In this document: one piece after another, positions 26,206-34,777 of the stretch | Numbering within the stretch: position 1 is the stretch's first letter | How the letters are laid out: every line of letters begins with the position of its first letter | Assembly: GCA_012270125.1 (NCBI GenBank) | Contig: JAAXIY010000011.1 | Span: 1-36,200 of the forward strand | Direction: 5' to 3' | Length of the DNA stretch: 36,200 nt | Origin: Paracoccaceae bacterium | Lineage (GTDB): Bacteria > Pseudomonadota > Alphaproteobacteria > Rhodobacterales > Rhodobacteraceae | Program-made: the position numbers and the translations under genes | The notes under the pieces: model-generated | The model's input: only the letters and a program-made list of their open reading frames with translations | What the model was told of the DNA's origin: nothing | Database searches by the model: none

Positions 26206-27279
26206 TTATCTGGAGAGACCCGAGTGCAGGTTAGGCTGCTCAAGAGAATTAAAGCCATAATGGCGAAGCCACCTCAAATCACTATCAAAAAAGGCTCTCA
26301 AATCAGGAACACCGTATTTAAGCATTGCAATTCTATCTATACCCATACCAAAAGCAAAACCTTGCCAAAGATCAGGGTCAATGCCACCTGCCTGCAAAAC
26401 CTTTGGATGAACCATACCGGATCCAAGGATCTCCAACCAATCATCGCCTTCTCCAACTTTAAGCTGCCCCTTGTCCCAAGAACACCGTATATCAACTTCG
26501 GCGGATGGCTCAGTAAAAGGAAAATGAGAAGCCCTAAATCTAAGCTCAACATCATCGACTTCGAAATACGCTTTTACAAACTCTTCCAAAACCCATTTTA
26601 AATTTGCCATAGATAATGACTTATCAATTGCCAATCCCTCAACCTGATGAAACATTGGCGTATGCGTTTGATCGTAATCAGCTCTATAGACGCCACCAGG
26701 ACATATCACCCGCACAGGAGCACCAACATTCTCCATAGTTCTAATTTGAACTGGAGATGTATGAGTTCTTAAAACATGGGGTGGCCTTTCATCATCCTTT
26801 GCACGATACATATAAAATGTGTCCATTTCAGCTCTTGCAGGATGATGACTTGGTATATTCAAGGCATCAAAGTTATACCAATCGGTTTCGATCCTCGGGC
26901 CTTCAGCTACTGAAAAATCCATATTAGCAAATATCGCTATAACTTCCTCAGTTACTTGAGAGATTGGGTGGATAGAACCTTGAGACCTTTCGCGGGCAGG
27001 CAAGGTTACATCTAACCACTCTGATTGAAGGCGCTCATTCAGGATTAAGTCTTCCAGTGCCACTTTTTTTGCAGATATGGCACTCATAATTTCGTTTTTT
27101 AATTCATTTAGTGCGGGACCAACACTCTGTCTTTCTTCCGGTGACATTTGGCCCAATTCACGCATTTTAAGGCTGACCTCGCCTTTCTTACCCAAGGCAG
27201 CCAACCTGACGGTTTCCAAAGCGGCTTCATCATCAGCAGATTTGATCGCCTGGATATACTTATTGCGTAATTTTTCCAT
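26206..27279 (-). CDS. pheS: Phenylalanyl-tRNA synthetase alpha subunit
   Basis: PheS is the catalytic class II subunit. The N-terminal coiled coil ([40 protein letters not shown]) is followed by [46 protein letters not shown] and [25 protein letters not shown]-type motif 3 at the end. I chose ATG 27279 (357 aa) because GGAG lies 7 bases upstream and the family starts here; the open frame extends 21 codons to 27342 without similarity. A 140-base gap separates it from rplT. Confidence 0.96.
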   Translation of the reverse strand: MEKLRNKYIQAIKSADDEAALETVRLAALGKKGEVSLKMRELGQMSPEERQSVGPALNELKNEIMSAISAKKVALEDLILNERLQSEWLDVTLPARERSQGSIHPISQVTEEVIAIFANMDFSVAEGPRIETDWYNFDALNIPSHHPARAEMDTFYMYRAKDDERPPHVLRTHTSPVQIRTMENVGAPVRVICPGGVYRADYDQTHTPMFHQVEGLAIDKSLSMANLKWVLEEFVKAYFEVDDVELRFRASHFPFTEPSAEVDIRCSWDKGQLKVGEGDDWLEILGSGMVHPKVLQAGGIDPDLWQGFAFGMGIDRIAMLKYGVPDLRAFFDSDLRWLRHYGFNSLEQPNLHSGLSR

Positions 27280-27371
27280 ACCCACTCTCCAATGCACTCT
27301 TTTGTGTGCTAATGGAATAGAAAGATAGCTGCAAAGCACCATTCAAACAAACCAAAACAGCACTCTTGAGT

Positions 27372-27409
27372 TTAGGCCAACTTTAAGCAATTATCAAAAG
27401 ATGGCCTAA
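27372..27409. repeat. 8-bp inverted repeat between rplT and pheS
   Basis: TTAGGCCA (27372-27379) pairs with TGGCCTAA (27402-27409) around 22 bases. There is no T-run on the minus strand, so it is not a normal terminator. It could stop processing or take part in a pheST leader structure; no short Phe-rich leader peptide is apparent. Confidence 0.35.
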
Positions 27410-27419
27410 TAACTAGCTT

Positions 27420-27782
27420 TCACGATAATGCTGCTTTAGCTTGATCGACAATGGCGCCAAAAGCAGAAGGCTCATGTACAGCCAAATCAGCAAGCACTTT
27501 TCTATCAACTTCAATACCAGCAAGGCTCAGACCGTTAATAAAACGACTGTATGTAAGAGATTCATCATGCGCTCTTACGGCAGCGTTTATTCGTTGGATC
27601 CACAAACTGCGAAAATTTCGCTTCCTGTTATGGCGATCACGCGTTGCGTATTGATTTGCTTTATCAACTGCTTGTGTAGCGACTTTGAAAGTGTTCTTTC
27701 TACGACCGTAATAGCCTTTAGCTTGGTCAGTTATTTTTTTGTGGCGCCGGTGTGTTGTTACACCGCTTGTTACTCTAGACAT
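27420..27782 (-). CDS. rplT: 50S ribosomal protein L20
   Basis: The 120-aa basic protein starts [20 protein letters not shown] and has [40 protein letters not shown] and [20 protein letters not shown], all L20. L20 is an early assembly protein of the large subunit and in many bacteria a translational repressor of its own operon. It follows rpmI by 17 bases. infC, often first in this operon, is not here; pyk takes that place. Confidence 0.97.
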   Translation of the reverse strand: MSRVTSGVTTHRRHKKITDQAKGYYGRRKNTFKVATQAVDKANQYATRDRHNRKRNFRSLWIQRINAAVRAHDESLTYSRFINGLSLAGIEVDRKVLADLAVHEPSAFGAIVDQAKAALS

Positions 27783-27799
27783 AGATTAAAACCTCCCAA

Positions 27800-28000
27800 C
27801 TATCGCGCATATGGCATCATGCTTTTGACGATCTTTTCGTCAGCAGCACAAAGAGTAGTCGTTCCTCTCGCATTGCGAATGAACTTGTTAGTACGTTTAA
27901 TCATCCCGTGACGTTTGCCAGCTTGTGCTGTTTTTACACGCCCAGTCGCCGTCACTTTAAACCGCTTTTTACAGCTGGACTTAGTCTTCATTTTAGGCAT
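27800..28000 (-). CDS. rpmI: 50S ribosomal protein L35
   Basis: The 66-aa protein [20 protein letters not shown] with [20 protein letters not shown] is L35. AAAAGGAGA lies directly upstream as ribosome binding site. It forms a unit with rplT. The 118-base gap to pyk carries a foldable leader (28035-28064). Confidence 0.96.
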   Translation of the reverse strand: MPKMKTKSSCKKRFKVTATGRVKTAQAGKRHGMIKRTNKFIRNARGTTTLCAADEKIVKSMMPYAR

Positions 28001-28034
28001 TTCCGTCTCCTTTTATTCCAGGTTCGGTTACAAT

Positions 28035-28064
28035 GCGACTCGGCATGCCAATAAAGCCGGACGC
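28035..28064 (-). promoter_or_regulatory. Imperfect hairpin in the rpmI leader
   Basis: On the minus strand GCGTCCGGC (28064-28056) can pair with GCCGAGTCGC (28044-28035), with one T-T mismatch and one bulged A, around TTTATTGGCAT. It lies 35-64 bases before the rpmI start. L20 represses rpmI-rplT translation through leader RNA in several bacteria; a link here is inference. Confidence 0.3.
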
Positions 28065-28118
28065 ACATTGAGGGCGTGATATAAACCGTTGTTTTAATAT
28101 TCGCAACCTGAATTTTGA

Positions 28119-29564
28119 CTATTCAGGGTCCATTGCATAGATCATTCTTTCGTTACATGGAGCAACTCTAAGAATATTGGTTGTCCCAGTGATATTGAAT
28201 GGGACACCTGCAGTAATCACAACCTGTTCCGTTTCATCAGCAAGTCCTTCTGCCAATGCAGCTCGCACAGCACTCACAACTGCTTCCTTAAAACGCGTTT
28301 TGTTGCCCGACAGAACACAATTCGTTCCCCAAGTTAAAGCAAGACGTCTAGCAGTTCCTATTTCAGATGATAAAGCTATGATAGGCACCCGTGGTCGCTC
28401 TCTTGCTGTCAGCAGTGCTGTAGTTCCCGTTTGTGTAAAACAACAGATGGCTTTGATGTCGGTGGTTTCAGCAATTTCTCGTGCAGCAGATACAATCCCG
28501 TCTGCTACTGAGTTTCTTTTGGCTCTTCTCGAAGCCTCCATGACTTCTGTATAAGTTGGGTCACTTTCGACTTCGATCGCAACATTATTCATTGTCTCGA
28601 CTGCTTGAATTGGAAATTGACCCGCTGCAGACTCTGCAGAAAGCATAATAGCATCAGAGCCTTCATAAATTGCCGTTGCAACGTCCGATACTTCTGCTCG
28701 CGTTGGCATCGGGCTTTCGACCATACTTTCCAACATTTGAGTAGCCACAATAACTGGTTTTGCGGCAGCTCTGCACTTTCGAACAAGCCTTTTCTGAATA
28801 GGAGGAACATTCTGAACAGGTAATTCTACGCCCAAATCACCCCTTGCCACCATTATCCCGTCTGAAACTTTTAATATATCCTCAAAACTTTTAACTGCTG
28901 AAGGTTTTTCAATTTTTGAAATTATTGCCGCTCTTCCTGCTACCAATTTAGATGCTTCAATAATGTCATCAGCTCGCTGGACAAACGACAGTGCGAGCCA
29001 ATCGATACCCAACCCACAAATAAAATCTAGATCGGCGCGGTCCTTTTCTGAGAGTGCTGCCAATGGCAAAATAACATCAGGAACATTTACACCTTTCCTG
29101 TCAGAAATTTCACCACCATTTACGATTGAACAATCCGCAAAATCTGGGCCACATTTTTCAACTGTTAGCTTTATTTTTCCATCATTTATAAGTAAATGAG
29201 CACCTTCATGAAGAGCCTGAAAAATCTCTGGATGCGGTAAATGAACACGATTTTTACTACCTTTTTCATCCGATAAATCTAGCCGAAACTTTTCACCAAC
29301 AATTAGTTCTTCAACCCCATTTGCAAATTCTCCGACTCTTAACTTTGGTCCTTGCAAATCGGCCAATATCGCTATTGGGCTATCAAGCTCTTTTTCGATC
29401 TGACGTATTATTTGGTGCCGCTTTGCTATTTCATCGTGACTTCCATGGCTCATGTTTAACCTAAAAACATCAGCACCAGCCAAATGAAGAGCTTTTATAG
29501 TTTCATAATCGCTAGAGGAAGGGCCCAAAGTTGCTACTATTTTTATATTACGCTGTCTTCTCAT
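28119..29564 (-). CDS. pyk: Pyruvate kinase
   Basis: Pyruvate kinase makes ATP and pyruvate from phosphoenolpyruvate, the last step of glycolysis and of the lower Entner-Doudoroff route. The 481-aa protein has IKIVATLGPSSSDYETIKAL, VFRLNMSHGSHDE, ILADLQGPKLRVGEF, the catalytic-lysine segment AIISKIEKPSAVKSFEDIL, VARGDLGVELPVQNVP and IVATQMLESMVESPMPTRAEVSD-type signature, then the regulatory C-terminal domain. Start ATG 29564 has GAAGG upstream. A LacI-type operator lies 34-53 bases upstream of the start, in the region shared with the divergent amidohydrolase gene, which suggests control by a sugar-acid repressor. Confidence 0.96.
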   Translation of the reverse strand: MRRQRNIKIVATLGPSSSDYETIKALHLAGADVFRLNMSHGSHDEIAKRHQIIRQIEKELDSPIAILADLQGPKLRVGEFANGVEELIVGEKFRLDLSDEKGSKNRVHLPHPEIFQALHEGAHLLINDGKIKLTVEKCGPDFADCSIVNGGEISDRKGVNVPDVILPLAALSEKDRADLDFICGLGIDWLALSFVQRADDIIEASKLVAGRAAIISKIEKPSAVKSFEDILKVSDGIMVARGDLGVELPVQNVPPIQKRLVRKCRAAAKPVIVATQMLESMVESPMPTRAEVSDVATAIYEGSDAIMLSAESAAGQFPIQAVETMNNVAIEVESDPTYTEVMEASRRAKRNSVADGIVSAAREIAETTDIKAICCFTQTGTTALLTARERPRVPIIALSSEIGTARRLALTWGTNCVLSGNKTRFKEAVVSAVRAALAEGLADETEQVVITAGVPFNITGTTNILRVAPCNERMIYAMDPE

Positions 29565-29588
29565 TTTTCAACCTTCACCCTAGGTTTG

Positions 29589-29594
29589 TATAAT
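29589..29594 (+). promoter_or_regulatory. Candidate -10 element (TATAAT) for the amidohydrolase gene
   Basis: A perfect TATAAT stands at 29589-29594, 52 bases before ATG 29647. The best -35 is weak (TTTTCA at 29565-29570, spacer 18). The operator palindrome begins 4 bases downstream, over the expected transcription start. Confidence 0.4.
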
Positions 29595-29597
29595 TCT

Positions 29598-29617
29598 AAA
29601 TGTTAGCGATAACATTT
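29598..29617. promoter_or_regulatory. LacI/GntR-type operator palindrome between pyk and the amidohydrolase gene
   Basis: AAATGTTA (29598-29605) and TAACATTT (29610-29617) are perfect inverted half-sites around GCGA, with the central CG step typical of LacI-family operators. E. coli GntR binds ATGTTA-N4-TAACAT, the same half-site. It sits in the 82-base divergent gap, so one repressor could control both pyk and the 29647 gene. The likely protein is the GntR-type regulator encoded at 11438-12460. Confidence 0.65.
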
Positions 29618-29646
29618 ATTGGCACTTATGCCCTAAAAGGTGTATC

Positions 29647-30429
29647 ATGGCAACTCAAGTAATTACCAGTGCTACTAAGCTGAGCCTTATGAAATATACA
29701 CCTTTTGAAATTTACAAAAATAGCGTCAAAGGTCCTTGGGTTATTATTTGTGATCATGCTTCCAACTATGTGCCTAAAAGTGTGGCTGACGGGAAATTAG
29801 GTATCAATGAAAGTGAAATGAAAAGGCATATCGCATTCGATATTGGGGCAAAAGGCCTAGCTTTAAAATTAGGGAAAAATCTTGACGCTCCAGTAGTCTG
29901 TTCGAATTTTTCACGATTGGTTATAGATCCCAACCGTGGAGAAAAAGATCCAACCTTAGTTATGCAATTATATGATGGTACGATAATTCCGGCAAACCAG
30001 GCTATTAATAATTTAGAAATAGAGCGTCGGTTAGATCTTTTTTACAGACCCTATCATAATGCAATAACTGATCTTTTAGACTGCTTTAAAAACCCAATAA
30101 TTATTTCCATTCATTCCTTTACACCAAAATTGAAAGGAAAAAAAACACGGCCATGGCATATTGGTTTGCTTGCTGCTGATGACCGTCGTTTCCATAATGC
30201 TTTATTGAAAAGTTTTGAGAGCGAACCTCAACTCTGTATCGGCGATAACAAACCATACATTGGCAAGTTACCAGGCGATACGATCGACAAGCATGCAATT
30301 AAAAACCAAAGACTAAACACATTGATCGAGATTAGAAATGATTTAATTAAAACTGCAGCTGAGCAAAAAGCCTGGGCAGAGATCATTACAAAAAATCTAA
30401 TTCAAGCAAAGGAATATTTAAATGGATGA
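29647..30429 (+). CDS. N-formylglutamate amidohydrolase family protein
   Basis: The 260-aa protein shows the family pattern: WVIICDHASNYVPKSV at the N-terminus (metal-site region), HIAFDIGAKGLALKLGKNLD, SNFSRLVIDPNRGEKDPTLV, RPYHNAI, IISIHSFTPKLKGKKTRPWH and IEIRNDLI. The family includes HutG, which hydrolyses N-formylglutamate at the end of one histidine route, but many members next to no hut gene have unknown substrates. ATG 29647 follows AAAAGGTG. The gene overlaps the DUF1244 gene by 8 bases. A TATAAT and a LacI-type operator precede it. Confidence 0.85.
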   Translation: MATQVITSATKLSLMKYTPFEIYKNSVKGPWVIICDHASNYVPKSVADGKLGINESEMKRHIAFDIGAKGLALKLGKNLDAPVVCSNFSRLVIDPNRGEKDPTLVMQLYDGTIIPANQAINNLEIERRLDLFYRPYHNAITDLLDCFKNPIIISIHSFTPKLKGKKTRPWHIGLLAADDRRFHNALLKSFESEPQLCIGDNKPYIGKLPGDTIDKHAIKNQRLNTLIEIRNDLIKTAAEQKAWAEIITKNLIQAKEYLNG

Positions 30430-30736
30430 CGCAATAAGAACAAAACTTGAATCAGCTGCATTTAGAGCCTTGCAAAAGCATTTGATGGAAGAACGCCCTG
30501 ATGTGCAGAATATAGATCTGATGAATTTAGCTGGGTTTTGCCGAAACTGTTTATCAAGATGGTTTCAAGAGGCAGCAAAAGAAAACGGTATAGACTTGAG
30601 CAAAGAGGAAGCCCGAGAAATCTTTTATGGAATGCCAATGGATGAATGGAAAACAAAATATCAGTTAGAAGTAAATTCAGAAACAGAAGCAAAATTTCAA
30701 AAAGCATTTTCTGAAAATGTAAAATCCACAGATTAA
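30422..30736 (+). CDS. DUF1244 domain protein
   Basis: The 104-aa protein carries the DUF1244 core: AAFRALQKHLMEERPDVQNI, DLMNLAGFCRNCLSRWFQEA, REIFYGMPMDEWKTKYQ. Two cysteines in GFCRNCLSRW (C-x2-C) are well placed for metal or redox function. The fold is all-helical; function is unknown. It overlaps the amidohydrolase gene by 8 bases and converges on gltX. Confidence 0.88.
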   Translation: MDDAIRTKLESAAFRALQKHLMEERPDVQNIDLMNLAGFCRNCLSRWFQEAAKENGIDLSKEEAREIFYGMPMDEWKTKYQLEVNSETEAKFQKAFSENVKSTD

Positions 30737-30777
30737 AAACATTAATCAAGAATATCTTTTACTGATTACAAGTAGTA

Positions 30778-32103
30778 TTACTGCTTTGCTTTAATATTCT
30801 GTAAGAGAGGTAAGACGCGTGCCATATCTGGGCCCCGTTCCTTGCCAGTGAGCGCAAGACGGAGAGGCATAAATAAAGATTTACCTTTGCGGCCAGAATG
30901 TTGTTTGACTTCCTCAGTCCAATTGGACCAGGTGTGTTCATCGAAAGGCATAGCAGGCAATATCGACATTGCTCTCTCAATAAACTCTTTATCCTCTTCC
31001 TTAATAACCGGTTCGGCACCTATTGAAAAAACTTCCCACCAATCAGATAAATCATTCAACGTATCTATGTTCTCTTTTGTCAGATCCCAAAAGGACTGGG
31101 CTAAAGTTTTTGGCACACCAATAGAGTCAAGGTTTGATTGCACATCTTTCAGTTGCAAGGTTTGAAGATAACGATGGGTTAGAGGATAGAGGTCTTTTTC
31201 ATCAAATTTAGTTGGTGCTGATCCAAAAGTGGAAAGGTCAAATTCTTCTGCAATCTCATCTAATGATAAGCGTAATTCAACTGGCTGAGATGAACCTAAA
31301 CGCGCCATTAGGCTGCATAAAGCAGGTGGCTCAATACCTGCGTCTCTTAAATCTTTTAGTGCTAGAGTCCCCAATCTTTTAGATAATGCCTCTCCGCCAG
31401 GCCCAGTCAAAAGTGAATGGTGAGCAAAATTAGGCACCTCACCACCAAGGCCTTTAATCATTTGGATTTGGGTTGCTGTGTTTGTAACATGATCTGATCC
31501 ACGAACTACGTGGGTAATACCCATGTCTATGTCATCGACAACAGATGCCAAGGTATATAGGTATTGACCATCAGCGCGTATTAAAACTGGATCCGAAACT
31601 GAAGCTGCATCGATAGATAGATCTTTTAGAATTCCATCCGTCCATTCTATGCGGTTTTGCTCAAGCTTAAACCTCCAATGACCATTACCGCGTTCATTTT
31701 TGAGATTTAACTTTTCCTCATTTGATAGTGACAACGCAGCTCGATCATAGACGGGAGGTTTTCCCATATTGAGTTGCTTTTTCCGTTTTAGGTCTAACTC
31801 TGAGGGAGATTCAAAACATTCGTAAAGAACCCCTTTAGATCGCAACTTATCTGATGCAGAATCATATAAATCTAATCTCGCAGATTGATGCTCAACGCGA
31901 TCCCACTCTAAACCTAGCCACTCCAAATCCTTCTTTATAGCGTCTACATACTCCTGTTTTGACCTCTCCGGGTCAGTATCATCAATTCTAAGAATAAATT
32001 GACCCTTGCTTTTCTTAGCAAGAAGAAAGTTCATAAGTGCCGCTCTAACGTTTCCGATATGCAAGAAACCCGTCGGTGAAGGAGCAAAACGCGTTATTAC
32101 CAT
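30778..32103 (-). CDS. gltX: Glutamyl-tRNA synthetase, second type
   Basis: The 441-aa class Ic synthetase begins MVITRFAPSPTGFLHIGNVR, with HIGN (15-18) in place of HIGH, then DDTDPERSKQEY, DPVLIRADGQYLYTLASVVD, HVVRGSDHVTNTATQIQM and the KMSKS-type loop ALSKRLG. The zinc-site cysteines of the first type are absent apart from one. Rhodobacteraceae usually carry two gltX genes; one may serve tRNA-Gln in the GatCAB route and the other tRNA-Glu, but which does which cannot be read here. It is divergent from the flavoprotein gene and convergent with the DUF1244 gene. Confidence 0.93.
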   Translation of the reverse strand: MVITRFAPSPTGFLHIGNVRAALMNFLLAKKSKGQFILRIDDTDPERSKQEYVDAIKKDLEWLGLEWDRVEHQSARLDLYDSASDKLRSKGVLYECFESPSELDLKRKKQLNMGKPPVYDRAALSLSNEEKLNLKNERGNGHWRFKLEQNRIEWTDGILKDLSIDAASVSDPVLIRADGQYLYTLASVVDDIDMGITHVVRGSDHVTNTATQIQMIKGLGGEVPNFAHHSLLTGPGGEALSKRLGTLALKDLRDAGIEPPALCSLMARLGSSQPVELRLSLDEIAEEFDLSTFGSAPTKFDEKDLYPLTHRYLQTLQLKDVQSNLDSIGVPKTLAQSFWDLTKENIDTLNDLSDWWEVFSIGAEPVIKEEDKEFIERAMSILPAMPFDEHTWSNWTEEVKQHSGRKGKSLFMPLRLALTGKERGPDMARVLPLLQNIKAKQ

Positions 32104-32249
32104 AAATCATCTCCTGATAATGTTGCTTTTTCACAAGTGCCAGAATTTGTCCAGCACTCAAAAGGTTAAGAATTTTGAAAGACACCATTTATAACTAACT
32201 ATGGGAAAAATAAAAAATATATTGATTATAGGATCAAGTTAACTCTTTG

Positions 32250-33509
32250 ATGGTTCTAACTATGACAAATAAAAATAAACCTATCGTAATAGTCGGGGCT
32301 GGCATCGTCGGCGTATCAACTGCACTTTGGCTTCAAAAAAATGGCGAAGAAGTGATATTGATTGATAGCTCACAACCAGGCACTGGAGCCAGTTTTGGTA
32401 ATGCGGGTCTATTAGCCCAGTGGGCAATGGTGCCCGTTAACGTTCCAGATTTATGGAAATCAGCGCCAAAATATTTACTTAGCAAATCCTCTCCAATTTT
32501 TATGAGATGGAGCTACTTCCCAAAATTACTGCCATGGTTAGTTAAATTTATGGCAAATGCTACAGAAAGCCGTTCCCGTAAGATTATTGAAAACCTTACT
32601 CCCCTTGTTCAAGATTCTGTTGATCAGCACAAAAATTTAGTCAGAGGCACTCAGGCTGAAAAGTGGTTGCGTGACAGCAAATTTAGTTACGTATATAAAA
32701 CACATGATGCATTTAAAGCTGATGCATATGGATGGGCAATCAAGTCTAATCTAGGGTTTATTCCAAATCTGATTTTAGACAATGATGTACGTGATGAAGA
32801 ACCCATTCTTTCACCTGAAATCAAGTGTATGGCAGTACTAGAGGGACAAGGACACATTACCAACCCGTTGGGATATGTGTCAGAATTATTCGGAGTATTC
32901 GAAAAAAACGGTGGAAAGTTTGTTAATAAGGCCGTCAAAAATCTTAATTTAGCTGATGGAAAAATTCGATCCGTTCAATTGGATGATGAAGAAATACTGT
33001 GTCAAAAGGCAATAATAACTTCTGGTATCTGGTCAAAAAATCTTATCCAAAACCTGAACATAAAAGTTCCGTTAGAAACAGAAAGGGGCTACCACATCAT
33101 TTATGAAAAACCATCGATTGAACCTCGCAACCCTATGATGGTCACTGAAGGAAAATTTGCAGTTACGCCAATGACCACAGGCCTAAGGTGTGCTGGCACT
33201 GTCGAATTAGGGGGCTTAAACGCACCAGCTTCAAAAAAACCAATAGATTTCATAAAGAAGGTAAGCCAGAAAACTTTTCCCGAACTTAAATTTGAAAATA
33301 TTTCAGAATGGATGGGCTTCAGGCCAACTTTACCTGATAGCCTTCCAATGATTGGAGAAGTAGATAACACTGGAATTTTCACTGGGTTCGGTCACCAACA
33401 TATTGGTATGACCTCGGGACCCAAAACAGGCTTCATTTTATCTCAGTTAGTTACTAACAGAAAACCAAATTTAGATATAAGGGGATATAGCCCTGACCGT
33501 TTTAATTAA
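32250..33509 (+). CDS. D-amino-acid dehydrogenase-like FAD oxidoreductase (DadA family)
   Basis: The protein has an N-terminal dinucleotide fold PIVIVGAGIVGVSTALWLQK, GASFGNAGLLAQWAMVPVNV, and a DAO-family C-terminal end (FRPTLPDSLPMIGEVDN, FGHQHIGMTSGPKTGFILSQ). DadA enzymes oxidise D-amino acids to 2-oxo acids and pass electrons to the quinone pool; other substrates such as opines or hydroxyproline are possible. The frame is open from TTG 32247. ATG 32250 has a distant AGGATC, and ATG 32262 (MTNKNK) is about as likely. Neighbours give no clear pathway. Confidence 0.85.
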   Translation: MVLTMTNKNKPIVIVGAGIVGVSTALWLQKNGEEVILIDSSQPGTGASFGNAGLLAQWAMVPVNVPDLWKSAPKYLLSKSSPIFMRWSYFPKLLPWLVKFMANATESRSRKIIENLTPLVQDSVDQHKNLVRGTQAEKWLRDSKFSYVYKTHDAFKADAYGWAIKSNLGFIPNLILDNDVRDEEPILSPEIKCMAVLEGQGHITNPLGYVSELFGVFEKNGGKFVNKAVKNLNLADGKIRSVQLDDEEILCQKAIITSGIWSKNLIQNLNIKVPLETERGYHIIYEKPSIEPRNPMMVTEGKFAVTPMTTGLRCAGTVELGGLNAPASKKPIDFIKKVSQKTFPELKFENISEWMGFRPTLPDSLPMIGEVDNTGIFTGFGHQHIGMTSGPKTGFILSQLVTNRKPNLDIRGYSPDRFN

Positions 33510-33533
33510 GCTAATCAATAAACTTTACACAGA

Positions 33534-34751
33534 CTAATCGTACTTGCGTAAGTCTTCAATGATTAGCCCGTCCCTAGGCAGCGATCCAGGGCTAACAAGT
33601 TCTACAATACCCTTCAGTTTTAAAATCGATATAATAGATGAATTGAATGCTTCTGGATCATTATTTTCCGTTTCAATTTTAACGGTCATAACATCCATTT
33701 CCCCTTCCCGCGTAGCAACAATTCGAGCCCTATGGATATCCTTATGGCTTGATACAAGATCAGCGACTTGTTCTGGACGCACAAACAAGCCTTTTATTTT
33801 TGTTGTTTGATCCGCTCTGCCCATCCATCCTTTAATCCGGATATTAGTTCTACCACAGGAAGACTTGCCGGGCAAAAATGCGCTTAAATCACCAGTTGCA
33901 AAACGGATCAAAGGATAGTCTGCGTTAAGTGACGTTACTAGTACTTCTCCAACTTCGCCCAAAGGCACTGGGTTCCCAGTTCCTGGGGTGACAATTTCAA
34001 CAATAACACCCTCGTCAACGACCATCCCATCTAAGGCTTCGGTTTCATATGCAATATTTCCAAGGTCAGCCGTCGCATAATTTTGTCTGCAAATAATACC
34101 TCTATCTAAATATTCCTGCCGAAGAGATGGGAATAAGGCGCCTCCTCCCACAGCAGCCCGGGTAAACGATAGGCTTACCCCCATTTCATCAGCTTTATCT
34201 AAGATAACTTTGAGATAATCGGGAGTTCCGGTGTAAACATTTGATCCAATATCTGATGCAGCTTTGACTTGTAATTCAGTTTGGCCGACACCTGCAGGCA
34301 CAACTGCTGCTCCTACTGCCCGAGCGCCACTTTCAAAGATCATACCAGCGGGAGTTAGATGATAACTAAAGCAATTATGGACAATATCACCCTTTCCAAT
34401 ATTAAGGGCATGCAAGAAGCGACCAATACGCCACCAATTGTGGCTCACATCACCAGGCTCATAGATTGGCCCAGGGGACTGAAATATATGGGCGAAATCA
34501 GATGGCGGTTTACCAGAATAACCTCCAAGAATATTTTTCTTTGACTGCTTTTTAGACAACTCCGATTTGCGCAACACAGGCAGTGAAGTCAGGTCATCCA
34601 AAGAGGTAAAATTTGATATGCTATCAAAGCTTAGTGTTTCTTTATAACCAGCAAGATCAGAAGCTGATTTAAGTATATCTTTGAGTAGTGCGGTATTTTG
34701 AGCTGACCTTTGATCGTCATTACGTGTTTCCAAATCGTCAAAAAACACCAT
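33534..34751 (-). CDS. Phenylacetate-CoA ligase-like (PaaK family) adenylate-forming enzyme
   Basis: The 405-aa protein belongs to the ANL superfamily, PaaK branch: SLPVLRKSELSKKQ, CFSYHLTPAGMIFESGARAV, VPAGVGQTELQVKAASDIGS, YTGTPDYLKVIL, then GEVGEVLVTSLNADYPLIRFATGDLSAFLPG and the hinge region RIKGWMGRADQTTKIKGLFV. It should activate a carboxylic acid with ATP and CoA. The acid is unknown. It lies 26 bases after livF on the same strand; PaaK-like genes joined to branched-chain-type ABC operons are common and suggest uptake of an aromatic or branched acid. Confidence 0.88.
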   Translation of the reverse strand: MVFFDDLETRNDDQRSAQNTALLKDILKSASDLAGYKETLSFDSISNFTSLDDLTSLPVLRKSELSKKQSKKNILGGYSGKPPSDFAHIFQSPGPIYEPGDVSHNWWRIGRFLHALNIGKGDIVHNCFSYHLTPAGMIFESGARAVGAAVVPAGVGQTELQVKAASDIGSNVYTGTPDYLKVILDKADEMGVSLSFTRAAVGGGALFPSLRQEYLDRGIICRQNYATADLGNIAYETEALDGMVVDEGVIVEIVTPGTGNPVPLGEVGEVLVTSLNADYPLIRFATGDLSAFLPGKSSCGRTNIRIKGWMGRADQTTKIKGLFVRPEQVADLVSSHKDIHRARIVATREGEMDVMTVKIETENNDPEAFNSSIISILKLKGIVELVSPGSLPRDGLIIEDLRKYD

Positions 34752-34777
34752 ATTGTACTCTTCTCACTAAACTGAAT

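Noticed and set aside
32201-32242. 13-codon frame (ATGGGAAAAATA...) before the flavoprotein gene
   Set aside because: Too short, no ribosome binding site and no recognisable pattern.
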